Source: Mugil cephalus (lineage: Eukaryota > Chordata > Actinopteri > Mugiliformes > Mugilidae). Taken from it: a stretch of 64,000 nucleotides of DNA. The stretch lies in contig NC_061777.1 in NCBI RefSeq assembly GCF_022458985.1, positions 8,162,668 to 8,226,667 of the forward strand, written 5' to 3'. The notes beneath the pieces were generated by a model. It made no database searches, was not told the origin of the DNA, and saw only the letters and a program-made list of their open reading frames with translations. This document shows positions 24,037-35,254 of the stretch, in pieces. Within the stretch, counting starts at the first letter, position 1, and the number at the start of each line of letters is the position of its first letter. The translations under genes and the position numbers were made by a program.

Positions 24037-24865
24037 GCTGGTCGTGAAAAAAAAAAACAGTGAAGAGCGAGTCATCTTTTATCGCACATGAATAACCCCT
24101 CACTCGTTCATGTGATGCACCTAAACCACAAGGCATCGTTTCCTGCAACTGTTCTTGTCGTGGTGACAAACTTGAACTAATTTACTCTTTTAATCCATTT
24201 CTCAGATACAGAGCAAATCTTTTCTGAATTTAATTTGTGTCTGATGTGGTGTGTGTTACTCTCTATTGGGAGATTTCCACTGACTTATTTCAAATTAAAA
24301 TGTTTTTTTTTCCCTCACAAATTCAACAGATTTAAATGGAGCATAAAGGTGGATAAAAGAGATGAAAATCTCACTTTTTTTTTTTTTTTTAGCTTTTTCT
24401 ACTTTTGGTCGGGCGTATGGCTTGTAATGCTGTGCTATTTTTAAAAAGACATCGTGAGACTAACAGTCCACAGTATGATTTCCTCATATTATCTGTGTGT
24501 TGTATGAATTTGCTCTTATTGACACTTGATGCCAGAATAAAATGAGACGCGTTGCTAACATGGTAGTTACTTGGAGCTAAGCCTGTGTTAAACAAACTGC
24601 TGCTATCTGGCTTATGGGCACTTTCAATATGCCTGTATGTTAGTCTGTATGCTAACTGACTGATGTTTAGTGGTGGTGTTGTCGCTTCTGTTTGCTGCGC
24701 CCAGGTGTCAAAACACAATCAGTGGTAAAAAACCTGACCAGAGCTAACTTTGCTGTCAATATTCACACCCTGTTTTGTATCTCATGTAAATCATCTCATC
24801 ATCTTTCTAAAATATATTTGCTGTATAAAATAGTGACATGAAATGCATGTGTAACTCACTCCTGG

Positions 24866-24994
24866 GATCAGCCATAACATTATGACCACCTGCTTGCAAC
24901 CTAGACCAGACCAGATACCCCGATTCCATAGCAGTCATTCACAGCAGGATGTAGCCTGACAAAACATGAAAAACAGCACAAGATGTTGACCTGG
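24866..24994 (+). mobile_element. Tc1-like transposon remnant (unit 2)
   Basis: GATCAGCCATAACATTATGA terminal repeat and the same internal end as unit 1. Confidence 0.65.
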
Positions 24995-25062
24995 AGTAGT
25001 GGATTTGGGAATGAAATATTTCTCCAGTAACAGATTTTTATGAATGTGGTTCATCCAGTCAC

Positions 25063-25240
25063 TCAGAGAAAGACTGTGATGATGACTGAAGATACCGGCA
25101 GCAGAAAGACACTGGGAGCTGTTGGTATTGCACTGTTACACAGATCATCCTCACAGTAAGTAATGGGGTCTGGGCCTTTACATGTAACACTGTGATAGGA
25201 GCATCGGCTTTTTGAACTTCTTAACAGGATCAGAAATCTT
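25063..25240 (-). pseudogene. Orphan Ly6 exon 3, divergent type (unit 2)
   Basis: CKGPDPITYCEDDLCNS in frame with the SVIITVFL end. The first Cys of the CC pair is Tyr here (the plus strand reads CAGTAAG where unit 1 has CAGCAAG). Confidence 0.6.
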
Positions 25241-26089
25241 AAAAATTGTCTGATTCATCCACAGCTTTGTAAATGAAGATAAAGAGCACGAGTGACACTG
25301 AGGCCTCCTCTACACACTCATCACATCTCTTCTGTGTAACCACAAAGCAGGTGATGCATGTCGTAGTGCACTTCAGACAGCTTTATGTCTAACCACACAG
25401 TCTCACATTTTCACCAATACTCCTCATCACACTAGATCTGATTCTTGATTCTTTATGAGTCTAAAAGAAAGACGTTTGAGATGTTCTTTAACAAATCATT
25501 GGCGACATCTTGTGACCTACTGGGTGTTGTCACACTGCTCCTTGTTCTCGTTAGCGTTTCACTACCACAAGATGGCGCCAATGTAACAAGCAAAAAGCAT
25601 AGGTGGAAAGAGTATTGAAATATTCTACTCAAGGAAAAATACCACTACTTGGGTGAAAATTTAAGTAAAAAGTAACTTTTTTAAAATGTACTCAGAGTAA
25701 AAGTTACTTTTTGAACAGGGTCTTCTGAAGTCTGAAAAGAACAACAGGATACGAATATTAAAGTAACTGGTTTTATTTAATGGGAAACCTTTGACTGACA
25801 AAACATGTCATATCAACTTCAAACGTATTAAATGATCATTTTACTGTATATTAAGTTGTATTCCTATTTACATTCAAACACATGGTAACGTTAATGGGGC
25901 AAACATTTTTTCATCATACTTCCATAGACTAATTATCGACCTGCCATCGAGCCAATTATCGGTTGTTTCTGGTCACGTGAGGGAAGCTAACGGAGCACTA
26001 GCATAATTAATTAATCACAAGCTAGCTATCCTGTTTTAAATGTCAGTTATTAGTTTGGATGAACGAATGCATGTTACACTTTTTTTCAG

Positions 26090-26278
26090 TGCATCACAGG
26101 ACTTAGAGATATTGCAAGGGTTTGCTCTGTCCTCCTTGGCTTGACCTACGTGCTGAATCTCGATTATCCCAGACAGCTGAAGTACGCCTTTGAGATATTC
26201 CAAAAACTTTTCTTGGAACTGGATGATTCAAAGCTGTTCAACAAAGTCCAGTCCCTCAAGAGCGAACGTCTGACTTGA
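26090..26278 (+). pseudogene. Captured terminal coding exon, intact 62-codon frame
   Basis: After an acceptor (TTTTTTCAG) the frame reads CITGLRDIARVCSVLLGLTY, then VLNLDYPRQLKYAFEIFQKL and FLELDDSKLFNKVQSLKSER before LT and TGA. This closely resembles the last exon of multi-copy teleost proteins often named sterile alpha motif domain-containing protein 3-like. No upstream exon is visible, so it is an isolated exon inside an hAT-like element. Resemblance is from memory of the family, not a search. Confidence 0.6.
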
Positions 26279-26534
26279 AATGAGACTGTAGTTGCAGTGC
26301 AGCCTTGTTTGGCTTCTACAAAGCTTGAGAATTGCACATTTGAAAGTGCAATATTTGTAAGTTGGCACTGATTTTGACTCTGCCCCACATGTCAGTGGCA
26401 TTTCAATTGTCATTGGTTCAAAGTGCAAATGTTTTTACTGTCCTGTTTTTTGTATAAATTGAAATAGAATGTTTATGTTTAATTTATGTTTGTCGAAAGC
26501 ACAAAAAATGTTAATAAAAGTCTTTTTAAGTATA

Positions 26535-26705
26535 TATTTTTTGGCATTTTAGCCTTTATTTGAAAGTGCATAGAGATGGACAGAAAATGTGACCTGCAGG
26601 AAAGGGCACCCAGTGTGGGATTTGAACCAGGGCCGCCTGCACCTGCAGCAAGTCTCAACACATGGGGCGGGTGCTCTACTCTACTGGTCCGCACTCTCTG
26701 GGCCA
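26535..26705 (-). mobile_element. tRNA-derived SINE (type C), unit 2
   Basis: Same nested SINE as in unit 1, B box GGTTCAAATCCCACACTGGG on the minus strand. Confidence 0.7.
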
Positions 26706-28869
26706 GGACTAGTTGTTCCTCAAGAATGGAGGTGGCGGACCTTTGGCTCACAGAATGAGGCGGAGAGTTTCATACGGGTGTGTTAACTCGGTGACCCGTG
26801 AGTGGCTGGATGATGTTCAAGAAAAGTTAGGCAATGGTCAGGTTTCCTTGTTTTCTTTCTTTTTTTATTAAACAGTACCCAACAATAACAGCAACAACGA
26901 AGGGTGAAACATCTCTTGCTGTCAGACCTGCAACACAGACAGATGTTAACTGGCGTGTTAAGTACTGTGCCACCGGGTTAATTACTGGACTCTTCCACTT
27001 TACAGGTAAACTTAAACATTTATAACATGGCTAACTAACCATAGACCAATCTTAAATGTACCTTGCACACATAATATTTACAATACTTCATTTTACCTGT
27101 GTCATCATCCCTAATACACCTCTAAAATATGAATACAATGAATAGAAATATTTCTAAGTTGGGGGATTTTCAAATCCCCCCACTTCCTACCCTGTCACTT
27201 GGTCTCTCCCGGAACCTTATGAAGGTGCAGTGCCCCCGGGGGAATCATTTGGCCGCGCACCACGGAGCAGACACCGGACTGGACAGATAAGTGCTAAACA
27301 CAAACATCGTAATTTATCACGGTAGCACTAACTTGGTCATTTACTACTGATGATATTGCACACACATATTCCCAAACACTTCTGCCCTGCTTACGGTGTA
27401 CTCTTCCAATAATGTGCACAACTTCTGCGGAGCTTAACTTTTCCTCTCTTCTTGCAGGCGGAGCCGAGTGCGCACTGCTGCACCTGCCCGACGGCACGCA
27501 ATCAACCGCGGTCACGAGGTTCCCTAAAAGCTCACAAATATTCAATAAATATTGATATATAAAATTAAGTTAAATATCTGTAAAGATGTGCAAATAAGCA
27601 ATGTGCAAAATGTATTGTGCAAACAATGGCAAATAAAGTGCTATCGTGACTCAAGTGCAATGTGCGATTATTACGATCCCTTGTGCAAAGTTGTGCAAAT
27701 AAAGTTACCACATGTGCAACATACACATTAAACATTTTCTCAACAATACAGAGTCAAAAAGGATCAAACTTATCACCAAAAGAACAAACAAATAAAAATA
27801 CATTTTATCAGGCGATTAAACAACGTTGCTAAACTCGGAACAAAACATTAAAATGAAGTGGGTGGCATCACCAGAGATGAGAATAAATCAAAACATCAAA
27901 AATAAGTCCACATACCTTGTTCCACTCTACCAAGGGAGTTAATACTTGATTTTGAAGGTGCCGTCTCTGATTCTGCCTCCGAGTAACAGCAACGACATCA
28001 GACTATACGGAGACAGTATCAACGCAAAACGATACATAATCACAATGCACCAAAGCCAATACATCAAAACTCGAAAGAAAAGGTCAGCAGCACAAATGCT
28101 ACACCAGCCCAGAGAACAAAAGATTAGGGATGACACACAGAGACACATGTGGAGTTTACATGGAGGCACAGTCTCCTCCCTTTTATAGCCTGCTCCTTCC
28201 ACAAAAGAGACTGGCCACCAGATGGCAGTCATTCGCGGACATTTAAATAAACACTTCAGTGAAGAAAATGGGCAGATCAACAGACAGAGTGACTGAAAGA
28301 CTGAGATGGCAACCCACAACAATTTACTGTCATTTACATGTAGAATAATTAGGAAGATTATCTTTTTCAAATCAACTCAATATTTTTGTTTAGGTGTTAA
28401 TTAATTCTGCACTAATGTCTATAACTATTAAGGGTCTCCTTTAATTAATATTTACACAATATCAAACATTGTGAAATATAATTAATAATATTGCTTATAA
28501 TCTGTTGCCTCATTGGTATCCAATAGATATGGTTTATCTTTTCTTACAGCGTAGAAGTGCACAAAAAACTATTCGATTACAGTAACTCGAGTAAATGTAA
28601 TCCGTCGCTTTCCAGCTCTGCTCAGGTGACAAATGCCATCTATAGGCCCACTTTGTAACAGCTTTGAAGACTGAGTAGTCATCTGAGTAGTAGTGAAACG
28701 TCTACTCCATAAATCCAGTTGTTTTACGATGATATATCAGATATACCATGACTTGATTGACTAAGAACCTTCACGGACATTGAATAGAAATAGTTTTGAG
28801 TTGAGGTGCAGAGCAGCAGAAGGATGACATCTAATGCCTCAAGTTCATTATTTAAGTGCAGTACTTAAA

Positions 28870-29142
28870 CTGTATTCACGCGAACTGGATGAATCCCTGA
28901 TCTACAACGAATGATGTTGGGTAAGTAACAAATTCAGCCTGGTCATATTAAGGATTATGAACTATACTTGCTGTATTGTCTCTTTTATATTTGCTTTATC
29001 TGTGTTTTATTTTCAGCTGCTGATTGATCATAGAAGTATGAATTTAGGAACACTTCAGGCAGCAGTGCGTCTTGGCGATGGTGTTGGGGTCCATTTCTTC
29101 ATCTTTCGTCATTCTGTGTCATTTGGTCCTATTGGTAGATAA
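28870..29142 (+). other. Candidate plus-strand spliced unit (unit 2)
   Basis: Donor GGGTAAGTAAC near 28,920 and acceptor TTTTATTTTCAG ending 29,016; the exon keeps the LLIDHRSMNLGTLQAAVRLG frame to a stop at 29,142. Confidence 0.35.
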
Positions 29143-29395
29143 TGTTGAGAAACTGTAAAGTTAAATTGGGCAGGAGCATTTGGGTCCTTATTTGAATGTG
29201 AACATTTACAATTCTATGACAAAGAAGCATCTCTGAATAAGATTGTGTGATATATCTGGAGCCACCTGTCAAAGTGACCTTGTGTAACAGTGGAAAAAAG
29301 TCAGTTGGCATGCAACAAACAGCCCCTTTGTCAAAAACGTGCATGTGTGAACAGGCTTAATAATACAGGTTTTCTTGATTGTTTACACACATGAA

Positions 29396-29620
29396 AAACA
29401 AAATGAAACCTTTTTTCCCCCTGGCCAAGCAGCAGGAGAAATGTTGCCAAGCATTGTGAATCCAGCCATGAAAAGCATCAACTGCTATATCTCCACATGC
29501 GTCTACTCTACCTTGGAGTTGGGGTATATGTGTTTGTGGATTTCAGTCATACACTTTGCGGCTCCAGGCAGAAAAAAAATACTCAATAGGATTGAGGAAT
29601 GGAGAATATAGAGGGAGAAT
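29396..29620 (-). pseudogene. IS630-type transposase fragment (unit 2)
   Basis: Same NPIEYFFSAWSRKVYD remnant as at 18,286-18,510, marking the end of unit 2. Confidence 0.65.
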
Positions 29621-30238
29621 AATCTTTTTTGATCCACAGTTGGAGATTTAATATGCTACTAGTGCTAATGGGTTGCCTTGTGAAATGGTTATTGTTCTCA
29701 AAGATGCCATATTTTAACGTACCGTCCACATCTGCCTTGTGACTTGATTTGCCTTATTAGCTAAACTAAGACGTAGCACAGAGAACCAGTGGAGTGTTAA
29801 AACGCTCTCCTGCTGCACACAGTTGATGCGCCGCAACGTCTTTTAAGTGTTGTCTTTGCACACGGCATGGGAAGCTTCATTTCTAAATTAGACTCTTGGC
29901 GGCTGAGTATATGTCTGTCTGCTCGTACATGGTGATCACTAGCACACAACTTTACAAGTAATATAAATATGTGTGACCTCCACTTAAGTCCATATTCTTT
30001 ACAGTGATGACTTACATGAATTATTCAGTAACTACAGTTGAATCTCCTGCAAACAAGCTAACTTTGTTTTATATCAGATTTGTAACTACCGGCCTTTAGA
30101 TCCACTTTGAAAAGACAATTGTAGCTTTAGCATTATCATGCTTTTAGCAGGTGCATTGTGCATGAATGTTTTGTGTTTGTATACATTTATCTGATGTGGT
30201 GATGTCTGCTTTTTTTTCTGTACATTTCTGCACCCCCA

Positions 30239-30275
30239 CAGAAGTGGAAAATGTCCCTGACATTTTCCACTTCTG
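30239..30275. repeat. Perfect 17 bp hairpin unique to unit 3
   Basis: Arms 30,239-30,255 and 30,259-30,275 (CAGAAGTGGAAAATGTC and its complement) flank a CCT loop. The homologous places in units 1, 2 and 4 have only one arm. Confidence 0.9.
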
Positions 30276-31238
30276 CTCTCACCCATCTGACCACAGCTAA
30301 AGTTGTTCACAGTCCACATCCTGTTTTGTGTTTTTGTAATTTATTGTTGCACCCAAGTTTTGCTGTATAAAGTAGTGACATGAAACGCATGAAGGAAGAA
30401 AGAATCAAACAATGAAATGGTTCTTCTTCAATTCTTGTACTTTTACTGAAAACGTGTCTGTGACAACTTTCTGTCACATCTGTAAGAATTAATTCATCTG
30501 TAAGAATAACGTCAAATCTTTTGAGATGAGGTTGTTGCAGAACAATTAAATGAGCTGCTCCTTTCTCCAGTGACGGATGAGATGAAATATTAAACTGCAG
30601 AGTGGAAAACCAGCAACTACAAGTTTTAAAGAATAATTTTGTTCTAGAAGTCAGTCAATCATAAAGTAATGCAGATTTATGATTTTTGACAGTTTTCATT
30701 TAGATTATTTTCTTCAAGTTCCTCAAATTTTTTCCTCTTGCAAAAAAACTGTGTCAACCAAATTCCAACTTCATCCTCTACAGCTACATCTCTCCACTGT
30801 GAGAATATAGGTGACCCTCCCCATTTTTTGATTCTCATACCGATAGCGTTATTTCCTTCCTGATGACGAGAGACGGTTGCAGAAGCTCATCATGACATGT
30901 TTGCCTTGTCTGCACCTGGTGTCAATTTTATGTTGCACCATGTGACAAAACATGGAAACATTTAAAATGGACACTATTCAATGGTCATAATATTCAGGTT
31001 CACACCGCATTTTTTATTTTATTTTTTTTATTTGTCACGTGTGACACAGGTCAGGTTGTACATGTTATCATCATTAAAAAACGGAAGAAACAACTTGGGA
31101 TTCAAAGGGTTAAACTCTCCCCTGTGCCTCCCACTCACACACGTTTCCTTAAGTTTTGAATTCACATAATTTCAAGGCATTCATTTATTCTTCAAACAAT
31201 GATCAGACCAGATAAATGAATTAGGCTCCTTTTCTTAC

Positions 31239-31289
31239 TTGCAGATACAGTAACAGGATCAGAGCTCTATAAAATTTTGTGGTAGCCAT
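31239..31289 (-). pseudogene. Orphan Ly6 signal exon (unit 3)
   Basis: MATTKFYRALILLLYLQ then GTAAG; phase 0 as in the other units. Confidence 0.75.
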
Positions 31290-31560
31290 GAAAACTGGTC
31301 TGGCAGCTTTTCAGTGTTTTTGAAGAAGTTTCTTCCCTCACACACCTTAACTACAAGGCTCCTCTGATCCTCGCAATAAGCAACAAAATATGGCCCAACT
31401 CATTTCTTAATATATGTTTTTTCATTTATTATTATGTTTTTGATTAAATGATTTTCTCTGAATATTCTGAAAAGATTGCATGGGAAAAATGATGAATGGA
31501 TGTTAATATGTTGTCTTTGACAATGTTCAAAAATCTCCTACAAGATCAAATATATATGTC

Positions 31561-31862
31561 TCATTTCATCTCCTACTACCGCTTAATCCTTCACTAGGGT
31601 CACGGGGGTTACTGGAGCCTATCCCAGCTGGCATCGGGCAGGAGGCGGGGTACACCCTGGACAAGTTGTCAGCCTATCGCACAACACAGAGACATACAAC
31701 CATTCACACTGCGGTCAATTTAGAATCACCAATTAGCCTAACGAGCATGTAGGAAGCCGGAGCACCCGGAAAGAATAGGAAATAGCAAAGGCCCAAGCTA
31801 GACTCGAACCCGGACTTTTTGCTGGGAGGGGGGGGGGCATCAGCACTAACCACCGAGCCACT
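31561..31862 (-). mobile_element. tRNA-derived SINE (type A), unit 3
   Basis: Same insertion site as units 1 and 2 but diverged, with a G run near 31,830-31,837 and a visible B-box complement CTCGAACCCGG. Confidence 0.8.
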
Positions 31863-31984
31863 GTATGTGTGTGTGCAATGCATGGACCAAACAAATGAGA
31901 CAATTAAAAGCTTAGTAAATTATTGAGCTTTTATTGAAGAGACATCATTATATTGTCTTTGACAGATGTTACATGTTCTCAGTC

Positions 31985-32371
31985 TCAGAGAAAGATTGTG
32001 ATGATGGCCGAGGACACCAGCAGCATAATGACACTGGGACCAGTTGGTATTGCGCTGTTACACAGATCAGTGTCACAGCATTTTGCGGGGCTCAAACACA
32101 GTTCACTTCTTACACAGCCCTTTGCGACAACACCTATGAGACCATAAGAAAAAAATTCTGTTTCAACAACAGTGACAGTCAACAAGCAACAAGTCCAGCA
32201 ACATATCCACTCAAAATATATATATGAGCAACAGATTTCAACTTGTGGTGTGGAGGAACAACTTACCGAGTGCTCCAACAGACACACACTCCTTGGATCC
32301 GTCAGAACAAGTTACATTGGTGCAGGATGAAGAGCTGGTTCCTACACAGTTGTAGCAACTTAATCCCCATG
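31985..32371 (-). pseudogene. Ly6/uPAR copy C lacking its signal exon
   Basis: Exon 2 (32267-32371, 105 bases, one codon shorter than in the others) and exon 3 (31985-32133) have good splice sites and an open frame: WGLSCYNCVGTSSSSC, TNVTCSDGSKECVSVGALG, VVAKGCVRSELC, KCCDTDLCN and the GPI tail, with ten cysteines and an NVT sequon. But 30 bases upstream of exon 2 the sequence jumps to material found 2.7 kb further up in unit 1, so exon 1, the TATA box and the type-B SINE are gone. It has no signal peptide unless spliced to another copy's first exon, for example copy D's at 38,273-38,327. AATAAA at 31,930-31,935. Confidence 0.8.
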
Positions 32372-32642
32372 CTGTCAGGATTGATTTATAATAAGAAGAT
32401 AAAAACAACATTTTTTAACATTTTTTTATGTTAGTTTGTATGCTAACTGACTGGTGTTTAGTGGTGGTGTTGTCACTTCTGTTTGCTGAGTCCGGGGATC
32501 AAAACACAATCTGACCACAACTAACTTTGCTGCCAGTGTTCACATCCTGTTTTACATCTCATGTAAATCATCTCATCATCTTTCTAAAATATATTTGCTG
32601 TATAAAATAGTGACATGAAATGCATGTGTAACTCACTCCTGG

Positions 32643-32771
32643 GATCAGCCATAACATTATGACCACCTGGTTGCAACATAGACCAGACCAGATACCCCGA
32701 TTCCATAGCAGCCATTCACAGCAGGATGTAGCCTGACAAAACATGAAAAACAGCACAAGATGTTGACCTGG
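32643..32771 (+). mobile_element. Tc1-like transposon remnant (unit 3)
   Basis: GATCAGCCATAACATTATGA head and the common internal end. Confidence 0.65.
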
Positions 32772-32839
32772 AGTAGTGGATTTGGGAATGAAATATTTCT
32801 CCAGTAACAGAGTTTTATGAATGTGGTTCATCCAGTCAC

Positions 32840-33020
32840 TCAGAGAAAGACTGTGATGATGACTGAAGATACCGGCAGCAGAAAGACACTGGGAGCTGTT
32901 GGTATTGCACTGTTACACAGATCATCCTCACAGTAAGTAATGGGGTCTGGGCCTTTACATGTAACACTGTGATAGGAGCATCGGCTTTTTGAACTTCTTA
33001 ACAGGATCAGAAATCTTAAG
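32840..33020 (-). pseudogene. Orphan Ly6 exon 3, divergent type (unit 3)
   Basis: Same as unit 2, CKGPDPITYCEDDLCNS, with the CC pair reduced to YC. Confidence 0.6.
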
Positions 33021-33374
33021 AATTGTCTGATTCATCCACAGCTTTGTAAATGAAGATAAAGATCATGAGTAATATTGAAGCCTCCTCTACACACTCATCA
33101 CATCTTTTCTGTGTAACCACAAAGCAGGTGATGCATGTCGTAGTGCACTTCAGACAGCTTTATGTGTAACCACATAGTCTCACATTTTCACTAATACTCC
33201 TCATCACACTAGATCTGATTCTTGATTCTTCATGAGTCCAAAAAAAAGACGTTTGAGATGTTGTTTAACAAATCATTGGCGACATCTTGTGACCTACTGG
33301 GTGTTGTCACACTGCTCCTTGTTCTCGTTAGCGTTTCACTACCACAAGATGGCGCCAATGTAACAAGTAAAACG

Positions 33375-33918
33375 CATAGGTGGAAAGAGTATTGAAATAT
33401 TCTACTCAAGGAAAAATGCCACTACTTGGGTGAAAATTTAAGTAAAAAGTAGCTTTTTTAAAATGTACTCAGAGTAAAAGTTACTTTTTGAACAGGGTCT
33501 TCTGAAGTCCGAAAAGAACAACAGGATACGAATATTAAAGTAACTGGTTTTATTTAATGGGAAACCTTTGACTGACAAAACATGTCATATCAACTTCAAA
33601 CGTATTAAATGATTATTTTACTGTATATTAAGTTGTATTCCTATTTGCATTGAAACACATGGTAACGTTAATGGGGCAAACATTTTTTCATCATATTTCC
33701 ATAGACTAATTATCGACCTGCCATCGAGCCAATTATCAGTTGTTTCTGGTCACGTGAGGGAAGCTAACGGAGCACTAGCATAATTAATTAATCACAAGCT
33801 AGCTATCCGGTTTTAAATGTCAGTTACTAGTTTGGATGAACAACTGCATGTTACACTTTTTTCAGTGCATCACAGGACTTGGAGATATTGCAAGGGTTTG
33901 CTCCGTCCTCCTTGGCTT
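33375..33918. mobile_element. Left part of the hAT-like element (unit 3)
   Basis: Starts CATAGGTGGAAAGAGT and stops inside the captured exon (acceptor at 33,865, frame open for about 17 codons), where the LTR sequence takes over. Confidence 0.65.
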
Positions 33919-34459
33919 TGTCAAGGTTCTATGTCTGTCTTTTATTTTGTGACCATGTTTTGTGTTTCCTGTTTTATTTTGCCAAGTTTCTTTGTTTCCT
34001 GTCGGTCATGTTTCCTTGTGGTTTTGTCATGTCTGTCCATGTCATGTTGTGTTTCCTGTTTTATTTTGTTAAGTTCTGGTGTTCCTGTTCGTGTTCCTTG
34101 TTTGTCCCTTGATTGTTCTTTGGTTTCACCTGTGTTGATTGTCATCATGTGTTTCACCTGTGTCTTGTCATCCCTCAGTCCTCATGTGTATGTATAGCTC
34201 TGCCTTTCCATTTGTTCCTTGTCGCGTCGTTAATGTTAGCTCCATGTCCTCATACCATGTTCCAAGTTTTCACGTCTTTGTTCCACGTCTTGTTCTACGT
34301 TACCCTGCCGTGTTTGATGATTTCTTTTGATTTTTGTATTTCCCTGCCATGCTTGCAGCGCCTTTTGCTTATTATTAAATACTTTTTGTTTGAACTTCAT
34401 TCCTCATCTATAGTCCTGCATCTCGGTCCTCACCCCAACTCCATCCTCCCTTCCTGACA
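33919..34459 (+). mobile_element. Solo LTR of a Gypsy-type retrotransposon with residual leader
   Basis: 541 bases bounded by TGTCA and TGACA, a perfect 5 bp terminal inversion with TG...CA ends. A TTATTAAATACTTTTTG polyadenylation-like segment lies near 34,370. Directly after it come GTATGACGCGACCAGT and ATGGACCCAGCACAATGG (ATG at 34,476), the start of a Gypsy-type gag reading frame (MDPAQW), cut after a few codons by the start of unit 4. The long open frames inside the LTR are T-rich artefacts. Family assignment rests on the LTR-leader-MDPA layout. Confidence 0.65.
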
Positions 34460-35254
34460 GTATGACGCGACCAGTATGGACCCAGCACAATGGCTTCTTG
34501 TGTTTAAATGTTAACATTTCTTTGCTGCTTGGAAAGAAACTGATTTCCAAAAAGGAAGGAAAATAGTTTGTTGAATTGTGATTACATGTAGAGCTGTGTG
34601 ACCTCCCCTTAAGTCCATATTCTTTACAGTGAATATTTACATGAATTATTCGGTAACTACAGTTGAATCTCCTGCAAACAAGCTAACTTTGTTTTATATC
34701 AGATTTGTAACTACCGGCCTTTAGATCCACTTTGAAAAGACAATTGTAGCTTTAGCATTATCATGCTTTTAGCAGGTGCATTGTGCATGAATCTTTTGTG
34801 TTGTACATATATATGTGTGTGTGTTGTGTTATATATACATTTGTGTCTGATGTGGCGATGCCCCCCTTTTTTTTCTGTACGTTTCTGCACCCCCACAGAG
34901 CAGAAGTGGAAAATGTGAGGGTCTAACTCATCTGACCACAGCTAACTTTGTTCACAGTCCACATCTTGTCTTGCGTTTTTGTAATTTACCGTTGCAGCCA
35001 AGATAGTTTTGTTGTTTAAAGTAGTGACATGGAACGCATGAAGGAAGAAAAAATCAAACAGTGAAATGGTTCTACTCAAAACCTGTCTGATCACTTTCTG
35101 TCACATCTGTAAGAATGAATTCATCTGTAAGAATAATGTCAAATCTTTTGAGATGAGGTTGTTGCAGAACAGTTAAATGAGCTGCTCCTTTCTCCAATGA
35201 TGGAAGAGATGAAATATTAAACTGCAGAGTGGAAAACCAACAACTACAATTTTT

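Larger units (their letters stand above)
25598..28620. mobile_element. hAT-like element, longest copy (unit 2)
   Basis: 3.0 kb between CATAGGTGGAAAGAGT and a right end ending in TCCAGCTCTG. Contains an intact captured exon (26,090-26,278), a type-C SINE and the 27,993-28,415 segment. That segment has open frames on both strands (80 and 143 residues), but they lack any recognisable domain and are shared only with the recent duplicate in unit 4. Confidence 0.65.
18513..29622. repeat. Segmental array unit 2 (about 11.1 kb)
   Basis: Repeats the module order of unit 1 with high identity. Differences: about 130 bp present at 19,185-19,316 and absent from unit 1; the hAT element keeps the 27,993-28,415 segment; about 110 bp unlike unit 1 at 23,330-23,425. 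Stretches between listed modules (18,513-20,619, 22,866-23,990, 24,037-24,865) hold no gene that can be supported. Confidence 0.9.
29623..33918. repeat. Segmental array unit 3, truncated
   Basis: Starts with the unit head and runs to the middle of the captured exon of the hAT element, where a solo LTR begins. Internal deletions relative to units 1 and 2: most of the leader after 29,960, and everything from Ly6 intron 1 to the equivalent of 13,955 (exon 1, promoter, type-B SINE and second signal exon all missing). The stretch 29,623-31,238 holds no gene. Confidence 0.85.

Noticed and set aside
27939..28370. 143-residue minus-strand and 80-residue plus-strand open frames (also at 43,264-43,641)
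   Set aside because: Both lie in the hAT-like element, overlap on opposite strands, show no domain and are alike only because units 2 and 4 are recent duplicates.
33817..34457. Cysteine- and phenylalanine-rich plus-strand frames of 114-126 codons
   Set aside because: Composition comes from the T-rich LTR; frames change register freely and have no start context.
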